A stretch of DNA of 64,000 nucleotides from Amblyornis subalaris (Eukaryota > Chordata > Aves > Passeriformes > Ptilonorhynchidae), in NCBI GenBank assembly GCA_018881555.1, contig JACAXG010000055.1, forward strand, positions 4,796,978-4,860,977, written 5' to 3'. The stretch's first letter is position 1. Each line of letters opens with the position of its first letter. Below, piece after piece: positions 25,201 through 37,530 of the stretch. Both the position numbers and the translations under genes were made by a program. Under the pieces are notes generated by a model. The model had not been told where the DNA came from and did no database searches. It was given only the letters and a program-made list of their open reading frames with translations.

Positions 25201-28200
25201 TGTGCTTCCCTTAGGCATTTCCACTGAAACCAAGTGTGTCAGCTGGTTTCCTCCAATGTAGGGAGCATCCATTTCCATCACTACTTGGTAAATGAAATGA
25301 CATTGCTTCCCTTCCTCCTTTGATACAATCTGTTTCCTTACTGCAATGTTTCACAGTGCCAGCACACAGCAGGATTTGTAAGAAAGCATCAAATACTTGA
25401 GCTGACAGAGAACTGGTTTGATGCCTTTCTGCAAACACAGTGAAGCAAAGCCAGATCTGGACTCACCTTTTACTGATGAGGCTTCAGTGTTTGGCCCCAA
25501 GTGGCAGGGGACCTTCATGATATGCAGTAAATTCTAAACCAACACTTTTCAACAACACTAAAGATAAATATTACTTCTGAGTTAAGTACAGAAAATAATT
25601 TACAGGAGTCACTTCTACACTTGTTTCTTGTTACTATTCGGTTATTAGCAAACTGACTTTGCACAGGGTGACTTTGCACATGACCCAGATGTGTCTGTGT
25701 GTGTTAAGAAAACAGCTGCTGCTGAATTTTTTTAATGCAAGACAGATAAATCAATAAATTTGATCCCTATGGGTATCTGGGATGATGATTATGCATTTTC
25801 CATGGACAACACTGGGAAGAGACATCTAAAAAGGAGCTAAGACCAGAAGCTCCCCAGGCAAACAGCAGAACAGAAAAAGGGGAAGAAGCCCCACAGGGAT
25901 GCTGGTGGAGGTAGTCCCTGTGGCCCACTGCCAGGGACGGGGCGCAGCTGCAAAATGCCAGAAGAGAGGCAGAGAGGAGGGAATAGAGTCCAAAAGGGGC
26001 TGGAGGTGGGGATCGAACATGAGCTGGAGACAGAGAGGAGGGAGACAGCTCAGGGGAGCTCTGCCTGCTCAGAAAGGTTGCGCAGTGTCTGAGCAGAACA
26101 AAGGGGCTGAGTAGCGCTGGGATGATTCCTGACAGTGCAGTAGGATTTTGGAAAGAGCGGAAGGATGCAGTACCTACAAAATAATATGCGTGCATAATTT
26201 AAGGAAACTCATGAGTTTTTGGTGCTCTGTTATTCAAACATCTCAGCTGTGTCAAGTTTAGACACAGCATCCCATTTATCTTGGCACAACTCATATCCCT
26301 AAATTATCCCTGTCTTTTCAACCTCCTCACAGGAACTTTACTTCCAGCTTTGTTAAAACATGAAGTAGCCAAGAAACCGCTTTACAAACAAATACCAGCC
26401 GAGGCGAAGGCTTAACCCTGTGGCAGGGTGCGGGGGCAGCCCGGGGCGTGGGGCTGCAGAGCTGCCTCCAGCTGTCACTGCCCCGCAGCACCCGCTCCCT
26501 TTTCCACTGCCGGGGAGCTCGTGCAACATAGGCAATTCTCAGACATGCTGGGAAGTCCTGAGAGCACGCTAAATACATACTGGTGAGCATATCCTACTTG
26601 TGCCATTTACTCAATGTTGTGAGCTCCCCTCTCCAGCCCAAACTTAACCATTCTGCAATAAATACTTCTAAGGGGAAGGTGATGACCTCGGTCTCTCACA
26701 CAGACAGCAAAGGGCACAGTGCTGCTCTCCACACAGTGACCCTGCTTTTCATCACTTTTATGTCATGTGAGTGGCAAAGGCACTGAAGTCAGCAGTGTTT
26801 CCTGGTGTTTCCCTCTGCTCTCCTTCTCTGCCCTGAATTTCCCCCCGCTCACTGGATATCGGCTCATTTCACTTCAAAAAACCGGGGCAGAAGAAGAAAA
26901 TGACAACAGGACGCACGTGTTAACAACAAGAAAACACCAGCTGCTAACATGGCTCACCTACCAGTCTGCTTCAACCGCAGCAAGCCCTGAAAATGAGGCA
27001 GGGGTTTATTTTTAACATCTGTGTCAGATCTCTTTGCCTTTTAAAGAGTCCTTCTGCTGCTCGGGCCCCTTATCTGCTCAGTGGCACTTCAGTGAGCTGC
27101 TCCAGTGGCTCTCCCTGCAGCTGTGCCCAGGAGCCTGAAAGCTGGAGTGTCCCTCCTCTGCCTCAGCAAGTGCCACTCACTCTGCTGGAGTGATCCACTA
27201 AGAAATACGCACACACGGAAACCGGGCAAGTTGCAGATTGTGAGGAAGAGCCTCACAGATGCATGCATGGCAACACACCAAGTTTCGCTTCTATTTCTGT
27301 GGGCTCCAGATAGTAGAGAGTATATTACGTATATTAAGCACAAAACTTNTTAAGTTTTAAAATTTTTTTTTAAAATATAAAATAACTAATAAAAAGCTTT
27401 TCATTTCCTTGACAAAACATCCTTAGGCTAGGAGACCCTATCTAGGAGTCAAAAGAAAATTTTAATCCTCCCATTCAAACTGCCACACAAACTGTGATGA
27501 AAGGATGCAGCACTGGGAAATAAAGAACTTGCTGATCATATTAATCCTTCATCTTCCATTCAGCTTCCTACACCAGTATCCTGTTTCCTTTTTAACAGCC
27601 AACAATGCTTCTCTATTTCCTTACGTGATCCCCCATAATACTATCATGTCAGACTTAAAAGCAATGCTTCTCAGTCACTAAATTAATTCTCTAATTTTTG
27701 TTATAGTTTATAGAAGATCTCTGACATCTACTGTAAATAGTGACACTGTACACCCTAAAAGCATGCTTTTTGCTTCATCACAAAATGGCTGCTTTGTACA
27801 GAGACCCTGCAATCCTTTTGGTTCAGTCAGACTGAAACTGTGACCAAGTGACAGTGACCAAGGGTGCAGCTGAGGGACAGGGACACCAGAGCTCACCTCT
27901 GAGTGCCATGGACTGTGTGCAGTGACACTTAATGCATTTCTCTTGTGCATCTTTTTATATAGCAGACAAAAAATTACTTAGTAAGACAGTGCTTTATTAC
28001 TGAAAGGTATTAACCATTTAATAATCATATTTTCCAAACCAGAAAAGCTAGTGCAAGATAAACTTGTCATCTGAAAATAGAAAAGACAGCTATAGGGAAG
28101 AATATTCTTTGCTTCAGAAAATTCTATACTAATGTTTTGTAGTTACTACACTGAAGGCTCCTGCATAGCACAATTCTTTAACAAAAGATACAAGTGATTT

Positions 28201-28531
28201 AGTTGTTTTAGATACACTGAAACTTGTAACGGTTTAAAGAACTGAAAACAAAAATAGTTCCAAGCACCTGAAGGTTTCCCTGGCAGTACTTCTGAAAAGG
28301 GTGTACTGCATCTGGTTTTGCCTTCCTGAGTCAAAGCTCAACAGCCCTATGAGAGAATTTTTGTCCCAGACAAAGTGAGCAAGACCAGTACAATTTGTGC
28401 AGAGTTGTACCACTGTGCCTGGTTAAATAAATAAAATTCAGGTCACCTGCATATGTCGGGTCAGAGCTAGATGACTCACACCTCTACTAGTTTACACATA
28501 ATAGGGTTATCACCAACACAATTAGTCTTAC

Positions 28532-28620
28532 CTTATTGTAGTACTGCACCTGAACCGAGTGCCACTGCCCATCGCTGACCCCTCCCAGAATGAACGGTGC
28601 CACTGTAGTGGTTGTTTCCC
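28532..28620 (-). CDS. CELSR1: CELSR1 exon: laminin G domain 1, third part (89 bp)
   Basis: This is the smallest exon of the set, with acceptor TTTGCAG|GGGAAA and donor AATAAG|GTAAGA. It completes a Gly codon and then encodes 29 residues: ETTTTVAPFILGGVSDGQW followed by HSVQVQYYNK. The segment with SDGQWHSV is the usual LamG strand motif. The exon is asymmetric (enters at phase 1, leaves at phase 0), so skipping it would shift the reading frame. It has a 2.7-kb intron on its 5' side and a 20.1-kb intron on its 3' side, which makes it easy to miss in automated annotation. Confidence 0.95.
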
Positions 28621-29308
28621 CTGCAAAAACAGGCAGAAGGGAAAAATAAGTCACTATCACATCAAGAAACACAGAGAGACTCTCACTGGGCTCAGGAGGC
28701 AATCTTGCTTCATCTTGGACAAATTTGGGGGTTGTCGCAAAGGACAGTAAATATCTCCAGTTTCATGGAGTTATTCTGCTGCACAACTACTAGCTTCTGG
28801 CACATTTGGGTGAATTATGTTATTTTTTATCATGCTTCTGCAGACCATGGTAGCAGATGCACTGGGTAGATACAGCTATTGCTGAAGTGATCAGCTGAGG
28901 AAGAAATGTACATGAATTTTTCTGCATGTCTGCCAAAAGCACCCCTTTGAGGTTTGTTTAGTATGATGAGTATTGTGATGGGATATTTTGTCAGGGAAGG
29001 GAAGCCCACTTGCTCTTAGAGCTGAGAAAGTGAAATCCAAAAGCACTCTGGTATAAAACAGTTGTAACCTTGGTCCCAGAAAAATTTAACCAGTGATTAA
29101 TGAAATTATTGGCAGCCTTTCAGTATTTAAATGTGAAAGCAAGACTTTGCCATTGCAATTGGAAAGCTGAAGGTTTTAAAGCACGACTGAGTCAGCAGAA
29201 CCAGCTCAGTAACCAGGCATATCTGTTTTGAGGCAGCAGCAAAATCAACATTCATGCTGAAAGTACATAATAGGCCTGGCACAGAGAAGGGATTGCTCGC
29301 TTTTGACT

Positions 29309-29356
29309 TTTTTTTTTTGTCTCTTGCTTTGTTTTTTTGTTGGGTTTTTTTTTAAC
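29309..29356. repeat. T-rich low-complexity tract
   Basis: Three long T runs are separated by short G- or C-containing spacers. On the CELSR1 sense strand this is an A-rich tract. Confidence 0.85.
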
Positions 29357-29588
29357 AGTTGGAAAATTCTACATGATAAACCACAAGAAAAGTAACTCCC
29401 CCCTGTAGGCTAACAAAGCTCATAGTATTGTTGAGCTTAAAATGTACTTTCAACTCCCTACTTGCAACAAACACCTGAGTGAAGTATTCCTGCGTCCCCT
29501 ACTCTCCTTTAACTCCCATCCTATATATTTCTGTTATTTAAACAATACATATTTCATCTTAGCATGTATGACATCCTGCTGTGATGGT

Positions 29589-29609
29589 TTTTATCACTTA
29601 GTGATAAAA
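29589..29609. repeat. GATA-containing palindrome
   Basis: TTTTATCACT, one central T and AGTGATAAAA form perfect 10-bp arms. Each arm contains a TTATC/GATAA core. Confidence 0.93.
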
Positions 29610-30132
29610 TCTGTACTAATAATTGGGCTTTTTATTTAGCTATCAAGTGTCTGCAAAAGGAAGACCACTGTTCAGCAATCCTTTTGCTTTGCTTTCTGTG
29701 AAAAAGTTGTTGCAACAGGTTAAACAGCGAGATCAGGTGTCCAAAACTTGTACTGTTCGTTAAAAGCCACTTAAAACCATAAAACATAAACCATTCTCCT
29801 TCCAAAGAAAATACCATTTGTAATATGCAGGACCAGACCTGCTCTCGGGTGCAGCAGTGCAAATCTAAATTTAGTTTCATGTATCTTAAAGGAGCTCCTT
29901 CACATTTAAATGTATATAAGGGCAAGCAGAATTTATTTTTTTCCCATTCATCCCCAGGGTACCTTCCAAGCAATTTGATTCAAGTTTAGACAGGCGGAGC
30001 AGAGCTACAGAAGAACTGACTCTCTGACTGCAGCATGTTATTTCATTACACTAATCCATTCAGAAACCTGCCTTAAAATCTAAATTGGACAACTTTGAGG
30101 TGATAAACGGGAAATGTAACCAGATATCTTCC

Positions 30133-30200
30133 ACCCAAAGGGCCCAGATATGCACTTAAGCATCGCTGGTAAATCAATGGGGTCACATGGGATTTACCAT
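30133..30200. repeat. Possible ancient amniote interspersed repeat
   Basis: GGGCCCAGATATGCACTTAA, then AAATCAATGGGGTCACATGG have the CTTAAG and CAATGGGG blocks of old amniote repeats. Similarity is weak. Confidence 0.35.
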
Positions 30201-30971
30201 GGGGTCTGAGGGCAGCCGCTATCACTGGTGATGTGTGTGCAACACCAGTGTGGGCTGTGCCTCTGCTTCTATGGCTTTAATGCTTGCGATATCTCACTTT
30301 CCACGAAAATATAACAGGAATTGACTTGAGCCCACATGTCTGTCCTGAATACGGACAATGGGAAATAGCAGGATTATTTTATGCATTACTGCTCAGTACA
30401 GAGGCACAAACACCTCACTTGATCTACACATAACTCCACCTGACTTACAGGACAACAGCCCTTCTCAGATATTTGTTTCTGTCCCAGTGGAAAAATAGCC
30501 TAAACCTGTGACAACCAGAGGTTGTCTGCACTGCTGAGACTCCTTAAAGTCACCAAAGCCTTGCCACCAAATGTACAGATCTGCTTCTGAGCATATGTCC
30601 CACCCTGAGCTTTGCTCGTTGGCCTTCCCCCCTCTCTTCTCCCACAAGCACAAGAAGACACTGGCTTAGTCCTGGTGCAGAAAGCAAGCAAACACCAAAC
30701 CCTCAACTTGTTGTTTCCTGGCCCGCTCTAGCAATGAGCGGGCAGTCAAGTTCTCCCAAATTTGTTGTTTATGGCTTCTTCCAAGATGAGGTGCTTCTCC
30801 AGTGCAGAAACACATTCTAGTGACAGCACTGCTCCTCCACAATCCCTACTGAATGGCAGGCAGTTTTCACTTCCGCTAGCTTTTCCTGTGGCTGGCATGG
30901 ATTTTGTAGATAACATTTATGCACCTACGTTTCATTGATTGTGTAGTGTAAAAACGCATAAACACACAACG

Positions 30972-30990
30972 TTTATCACAGTGTGATAAA
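30972..30990. repeat. GATA-containing palindrome
   Basis: TTTATCAC, the spacer AGT and GTGATAAA form perfect 8-bp arms, closely resembling the palindrome at 29589-29609. Confidence 0.93.
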
Positions 30991-31292
30991 ATGAAGTCTC
31001 ATTTAAGCAAACATTGGTTTGGAGGCCAACATTCAGGCTAGTGCCAATCTTTTATAGTAGTCATAAACTCTGGCTTTTATAACTGATATGTTGACAAGCT
31101 CCTGCCTACGACAGTGAGTGTAATCACCACAAACCACTACAATCTGGAGTACACCCGGCATCAGTTGTTTACTGTGCAGTGTCAGCCAGTAAATTAATGA
31201 GGCAGCAAATAGCCATATAAAATCATTGAAGTGCATTTCCAAACAGCTTGAGAGGATCTCCTGACCACAAGCAAGCTCAAGCAAGACCTCAC

Positions 31293-31408
31293 CTGCAGAG
31301 AAGGTGAGCTGGATCTGCTCCTCAATGATCTCCAAGGCAATGAAGTCGTGCTTCTCGTTGAAACGCCCATTGTAGAGGAGGAGAGCGTTCCTCTCCCTGG
31401 TTGCAAAC
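31293..31408 (-). CDS. CELSR1: CELSR1 exon: laminin G domain 1, second part
   Basis: This 116-bp exon has acceptor TTCTAG|GTTTGC and donor GCAG|GTGAGG. Its 38 whole codons begin FATRERNALLLYNGRF and continue through EKHDFIALEI to QLTFSA, the central beta-strand core of LamG1. The LLYNGRF and DFIALEI blocks are strongly conserved across CELSR paralogues, so this exon alone would not separate CELSR1 from CELSR2; linkage to the other exons does. The exon starts with the last base of the split Met codon and ends with the first base of a Gly codon. It contains no cysteine and no glycosylation sequon. Confidence 0.96.
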
Positions 31409-34400
31409 CTAGAACACAGAGACATGGGGTTAGCTTGTGCTTAATGGCTTATGGATTAAAGACTGATGGCCAAGCTGCCCAGAAGAAAGAAGGCATTGTG
31501 TTTAGCAGAAAAACAAGCCTTTGAATCAATCTTCAGATGGAAAACTGTAAAATTGAGGAGTCAGCCACAGGATAAATCTACTCCTTCACAATCAACAAGG
31601 CAAGCAAGGCGGAAATTACAGAAATCTACTCTGCAGAGATCTGCTGACCCTCACGAGGGCTAAAATTAGGCAGGCACAGGATGCACCATCAGTATCTGAC
31701 ACTTGCCAAACAGTAGCACTTACTACACACTGCAAACAGTCCGACAGCTAGAAAGCATTTCCACATCAAAGGGGGGATCCTTGCTGCCTGCTTGCTGTCT
31801 AAATGCTACAGGGTCCTAGGACAGCCATCAACTGATTAAAAAAGCCTGAAGCGGAGGTAAGGAAAAAGATAAGAGTTACTTTAATAATACCATGTAGAAA
31901 ATCAGGGTTAGTCAATCAACAGGTCAGCCAGTTGGAGGAAGGAAAATAAGCACTTAAGTGATTCCACTAAATCAGCACCAATGGGTGTATTTTGGTTTTA
32001 TTTTTCTTGTGCTACTAATATGGGATGTATCACACCTTTATTGTAGAAAAAAGGGCAACCTCACTTTTAGAAAAGCCTGGTTTGTTTTCTTTTTTCTGTC
32101 AGCACAGAACATTTTTTGCAAATTTCTGCTTGTTGTGAGTATTTTATAATTTTTAATTGAATTCTCTTATCTCCAGAGAGTTGCACACAGCTTTCATTTA
32201 CTTAGAAATGTGAAAAAAATTATTACATTTTACATAAACATTTTTACAAAGATTAATATTAGATAAAGAGAGAAACCATGGGAATTTCTTGTATTTCCCA
32301 ATGGCAGTGTAGTCTGACTTTGTATCTTGAACTTCAGGAAATATGCCTGATTTAAATTAACCCACTTATCCTGCAAATGAATGAAATGCTGAACCCAGCT
32401 AATGAAAACTGTCTTCCACGGACATAAGAAATTACTTTTGTGCCTGTCATATCATGTCTCCAGCAAGACTGTCATGTGATGCAACAAAACCTGCATTCAG
32501 AGAATGTGAACGAAGCAGTATTTTAGAATACCATGGTTGGTATTTGAAATAAAAAGTTTCAGAGACAAAAAATATTTTTTAACAAAGGTTGTTTGTCAGA
32601 CAAAAGTATGTTGTGGATCACACTGAGTAGAGACCTTTCAGAATTTGAGCTACATGGAAGTGGGAAATTTTAGTCATATATTTTTTAACGTTTTTGTAGA
32701 ACAATTAATTGTTCTGGTTCAAAAAGCAGAAGTCACAATTTTGACATTTCCTGTGAAATATGAATTTCAAAGAATATGTATTATAGTCCATCAAAATATT
32801 AATTACTGTTTTGATTACTTTTAATCAGTTTTGATACGCATCTTTATTTCTAAATTTACTTATCATAAAAAAAAGTAATATTACACAAGGAAAAGGTAAA
32901 CAAAGTTAATTACAACGATACCATTGAAATGTTTCAATATTATCAAAATATGGATTTAGTTTTTACTTTTCATCATCAAACATTTTATCCAAAGGAATAC
33001 AATTCCTGTGAAATATTTCCCAAGACTACTTTTTCATGTATAACTGCTTCATCCAAATATTTTGCTCAGATCTATCTGGAACATATACGAGCAAAGGAAA
33101 TGGGAATAGTATTAATGATGCTTCTTCAGTGGGCAGGAAGAATTAGTCCGATTAGCAACAACAGCAAGCTTAGCTCTGTTTGAATATATTTTCTCATATT
33201 GTTACAATTTTCTACCATAATTTTAAGTATGAAACCACTATTTATTAAACTATTAAATTATTAAGCCATTTTGTATATTTCTTTACTCTGTCTGTGCTCA
33301 GTTCCATTCTTTGCCACTAGTCAAAAGCATCTTTTGTATCGTAGTTAAAAGCACTACTGCTTTTGAACTAGTTGGGTTATCACCCACCAGCTGGGGGAAA
33401 ATATATAGTTTTTTAATAGAAGAGATATTTTTAATCTCACGACATAGGAAACAAAAGACTCTCTTTCTTAGAGAACGTTGCATAAATAATGAGAAAACCT
33501 CCCCACTAACAGTGTCTCTTGGATTTAAGGATTACTAAGTGTTGGAATCAAGCAAGAAAGATGTGTAATGTTGGGAGCAGAAAGACATGCACGGTCAGTA
33601 ACCTAAATACTTAAAAAAAACCCATCATATTTTAGTTATGAGACTGGACAATGCAAACATCNTGCTCTTTGCTAGGAGCAGGTCATGAGTCACTTGAGGC
33701 TGAGGAAAGTTACACACCCTGGGATTTTACAAATGCTCCCAAATCACAAAATACGTAATGGCAAATCATCATCATTAGCAGTCAAACTGCTAATTCTTGC
33801 TGATCCTCATATAATGTTTTCCTCCTCCACTGAAGGATAATAAAAGCCAAAGAAATAGCATGTGTAAATAAAAGTGAACTTCAGGTATGAAAAGCTAAAT
33901 GTGTCGCCATTCCGGACAGTGTGGGATGAACCTCCTGATGTTCAAGAATTCTTACAGTCACACTGAGTGGACTAAGTCGTGTTTAGCTCGTGACTAAATA
34001 CACCATCGTGGTCCTAAAGATGGTGAAGAAACCCTGGTGTAAGCACTACCTTTGTATAGTAGTTTGCTATTTCTCAATAACCCCTACACAGAGCGTTTGA
34101 GTCACTTTAACTTGAAGGACCCTAAACATCAAAGATCTCTTCCTGACACCCTGAAAAATGACACCTCATGGCTGAGGGGACAAGTCAAGGGTAGTGCAGG
34201 CAATTCATGCTGGCAGCCAGCCCAGACCGCTCCTTTGTTTGCACTCACTGTAGGTCTGACAAATCCAACAGAGACTTTTACTCCTCTGTTTTCCTGTGTA
34301 CTTAGACCTGATGCTCTAAAACAATCTTCACAGGCACAACTCTCCCAATGCCTTGGCTTGCATGCAAACCATGTCTGTGCTTTCTGATTTAACAAAAATT

Positions 34401-35841
34401 ACAAGATTCCATAAAACTTCAACTTTAGGATTAAGAGAGATGAAAGATAAAATGGTAGAAACATAAAATGACAGAATGGTTTGGGTTGGAAGGGAACATA
34501 AAGACCATTTAGTTCCACCCCTCCTGCCATGGGCAGGGACACCTTCCACACCTTCCACACCTTCCACGCCTTGCTCAAAGCCCCATCCAGCCTGGCCTTT
34601 AACATTTACAGGGATGGGGCATTACTTACCTATATTAACAGAACCATTACATGGGGAGTCTCTCCAGGATCTTAGTTCTAGGAAAGTAAATCATGCTAGA
34701 TGACTGAAAAACATGCTGTAAAGAAGTGACCTGGCTCCTGACAGACGTGAAACAGTAGGTAATGGCTGGGTGCTGGAGGGGACATAAGCCTGAAGGTGTC
34801 CTNCCTGAACACTTTCTCTGGACAGACACACAAACAGGTCTGTCCTTGCAGCTGCTATTGTAACTGCTTTTTGGGGTCAGGACTAACACATTTTGTGGTA
34901 TTTACTCACAGCCAGTTGTGAGGGAAAGCCAAAAGTCAATCCTGGCTGGCTAAACCATGGAAAAGCTGTAAACCCACCTCCCTCCCCAAAGAAGAGGCAC
35001 GTGTCCACCTGGAGGTCTGGCTCCACACCAAGCAAGCCCTGTGCCTGACCCAGAAGTCTTCTCCAGAAAAGGAGTTTTTCCCAAGCGAGGGAGAGCCCTT
35101 GTTCATGAGTGTAGTGACTGCTATCATCACTCCTCCTTGCCTACCTGAGCACCCTCAGGGGAAAAGTGACAGCCCAGAAGAAGACTGCCCAACATGGGGA
35201 TGTTGGGGCAGATGGATGGAGATAAGACTACTCGTGCATGGGAGCTGGGATGGGACCAGAAGCACGACCTCGGTGTGAAGGCCAGAAGGAGCGAGGCGAG
35301 GAGTTGCACCAGTTGGGGTTGTCCCAAGCCCAAGGCTGGGAACCAATGGAAAATAAGAACCTGAGGAGGACCAGCCTGTGCTCAGCCATGGCCTGACATG
35401 CCCAGGTCCTCTCACAGGTGAGAAAACAGGAGATGGGAAGAGTGTTCCCAAACAAGGAGCACAAATGGATTGGTTCTAAAGTTGGGCTGAAGGCATGGAA
35501 GCCTAACGCCCAACTGGTAGTGTCAAACCCAACATCCGCCCCGGCACCTCTGTGGCTGAAGGCCGCTGATGGATGGCCAGAGAGGTCCTGGTGTCCCTTC
35601 TCCCCATTCCATCACCCTGTGTTATAACAGGGAAGGTCATGAGTCAGCAACTCAGGAACACAGCAGGGCAGAATATCAAATGCTTTCATGTAACACGCCT
35701 GTGCCCTGCTCACAGGAGTCAGGTCAGAAATACCCCCAGAGACCCCAAGGGGTAGGTCTTTGGTGGGTAACTACGTAACAAACAGTCCCAAGCTCAAGCG
35801 AGAAGCCATCGGCCACAGAATGCTTCCCCACTGGTACTTAC
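31409..35841 (-). other. CELSR1: CELSR1 intron, 4433 bp
   Basis: The intron is AT-rich from about 31.9 to 34.0 kb and GC-richer from 34.9 to 35.7 kb. It contains a minus-strand CR1 3' fragment at 34462-34624. The open frames at 35.1-35.8 kb overlap on both strands and are not recognisable proteins. Confidence 0.92.
34462..34624 (-). mobile_element. CR1 LINE 3' fragment with internal 9-bp expansion
   Basis: The reverse complement of the CR1 3' end is present: GAATGGTTTGGGTTGGAAGG, CCTGCCATGGGCAGGGACAC and CAAAGCCCCATCCAGCCTGG. Three tandem copies of ACCTTCCAC at 34541-34567 sit where the consensus has one. It lies in the same orientation as CELSR1. Confidence 0.92.
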
Positions 35842-36064
35842 ATGAGGGAGACAGTGAAGTGGAAGCGCTGCCGCAGCCCCTTGAAGGTGATGAAGGACTG
35901 AGGGGGGAAGCTCCTGGTGGTCATCTCGCAGTATGGCCGCTCGTACTCGCCCGGGGGGCACTCGCACTTGAAGCCCCCGATGAGCAGGTTCACGCAGGTT
36001 CCTCCGTTCTTACACACACCTGGAGCACAGCGGCCGGAGCGCGCGTTCACCTCACAGGACTCTC
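35842..36064 (-). CDS. CELSR1: CELSR1 exon: end of EGF2, EGF3, start of laminin G 1
   Basis: This 223-bp exon has acceptor GGCAG|GAGAGT and donor CTCAT|GTAAGT. The first codons (ESC) supply the last cysteine of EGF2. EGF3 follows with Cys at whole-codon residues 12, 17, 23, 33, 35 and 45 and the segment CKNGGTCVNLLIGGF. From about residue 48 the first laminin G domain begins with TTRSFPPQSF and GLRQRFHFT. The donor splits an AT|G codon, giving Met at the junction where I recall Thr in human CELSR1. The exon is more GC- and CpG-rich than the flanking intron. It lies 20 kb downstream of the preceding exon in transcript order. Confidence 0.97.
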
Positions 36065-37236
36065 CTGCCGGGGAGAAGCAGACGTCAGGGAAGGTGACAC
36101 CTCAGCCCAGCAGCAAGCTGTGGCACTCAGCTACCCAAGTGGTTCTGCTATAGGTTAAGCTGCTTCCAAACGTCTGTACCTGACCCCCTATGCAGTTGAG
36201 GTACAAGCCTGCGATTGCTGAGGGTAAGGATGCTGCATCCTCTTTCAAGTCTGAATTTTCAGGGAAGTGCAGGATATGATTTGCTGAGCTATCCTCTTGC
36301 AAATATCCAAAAACACTGGCCTCTGGTTTTCAGATTCCTTGGCTGCTTCCAAACTGGGTGACAAATATAGAGCTGGTGACAGACAGATCTATATGGGACG
36401 AGGTTAAAACCCTGCACATTCCCTGTCAGCCAAAATACGTGTAAACTGTTTTGGTGTTTCACTATAGTTGGAAATTGCATAAAACAGATAAATGTTTGCA
36501 CTTTGTCTTGAATGGAATTTGGCTTTGCTGCCCGTGGTGGCAGCAGGGCACAGCTGAGATCATGACAAAGCTCTCAAAACGTTCATAGCAAGAATAAGCA
36601 GGATACAGATGACATATGGATTGCTTCCACCTTTTCCCACACATGCATCCTGCAGGTGATAACCATTTTCTGAGCCCTTTGGAGCTGGGCACAGTAGCTC
36701 TCCACAGAAGTTACGGATTCTGCGTGCCACTTGCTAAAGTTGTTTCATCCCTAAATACTTTGTCTTTATTAATCTCCAAAGTATGTAGTAAGATGTGTTA
36801 TGTACAATACTAAAGAATGCAGTGTCTTGCATTGTATGTATGCTGCAGCTATTTTCCTGTGCTTGTCCAAAATCTGAGAAAGAATCATAACTTAAGTAAG
36901 GTATAGAGGATATTCACTTTGAAAAATCTGCTGCGGTTGGGACAAAAGCAGCTGCCCAATTAATCATTGCACTGAAAGCAAAACCCTCTCTGTGAGTTAA
37001 TTAGTTAACATTTGTGTTTTGACATGTGTCTTCCTATGGTATAAAGTGTGTTCACATCCTACACATAAAACTGTACAGAGAAACTGGAGGTGGCATATAT
37101 AGTTGAATTTCACCCAATAGCAGTGTCTGACAAATAAATGTAGAACAAAACTACTCAACACAGCCAGCTGAAGGACTACATTTCCAGCAGTTCAATGTTT
37201 GCACGATTACTTGCCACCAGATGATACAATTGCATT

Positions 37237-37530
37237 GGGACAGGCTCTTTACAGTGGTGCCCAGCAACAGGACAAGGGGAAATGGGCACAGACTGAAAAG
37301 CAGGAAGTTTCATTTGAGTATGAGGAAAAACTTCTGTCCTTTGAGGGTGACAGAGCACTGGAATGGGCTGCCCAGAGAGGCTGTGGAGTCTCCGTCTCTG
37401 GAGACATTCAAAACCTATCTGGACGCGATCCTGCACAACTTGCTCTAGGTGAACCTGCTTTAGCAGGGGGTTGGACGAGCAGAAAGCCCTTCCAACTCCG
37501 ACCATTCTGTGTCTCTGTGATTCTGTGATT
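37237..37530 (+). mobile_element. CR1 LINE 3' fragment
   Basis: This is a 5'-truncated CR1 copy in the plus orientation, opposite to CELSR1. It includes the typical 3' region with GTGCCCAGCAACAGGACAAG, GAGGAAAAACTTC and GGCTGCCCAGAGAGGCTGTG. It also shows the end of the reverse-transcriptase frame (translating to EAVESPSLETF) and the terminal repeats of TTCTGTGA type. It looks inactive. The moderate divergence fits an old avian insertion. Confidence 0.93.

Larger units (their letters stand above)
8394..28531 (-). other. CELSR1: CELSR1 intron, 20,138 bp
   Basis: This long intron separates the 89-bp LamG1 exon from the next LamG1 exon. Contents I can support are a 12-bp-arm inverted repeat at 13218-13247, a CpG-rich patch at 14655-14928, a degraded LTR at 21729-22294, a second GC-rich patch near 26360-26530 and an A-rich tract near 17688-17719. 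Other stretches show no recognisable gene. Open frames reach at most about 156 codons and lack homology that I recognise or splice support. Confidence 0.92.
28621..31292 (-). other. CELSR1: CELSR1 intron, 2672 bp
   Basis: This intron holds a T-rich tract at 29309-29356, two GATA-type palindromes at 29589-29609 and 30972-30990, and a possible ancient repeat near 30133-30200. No gene is seen. Confidence 0.92.

Noticed and set aside
26005..26020. GGGATCGAACATG resembling a tRNA B box
   Set aside because: No A box at the right spacing, no cloverleaf and no terminator T-run were seen.
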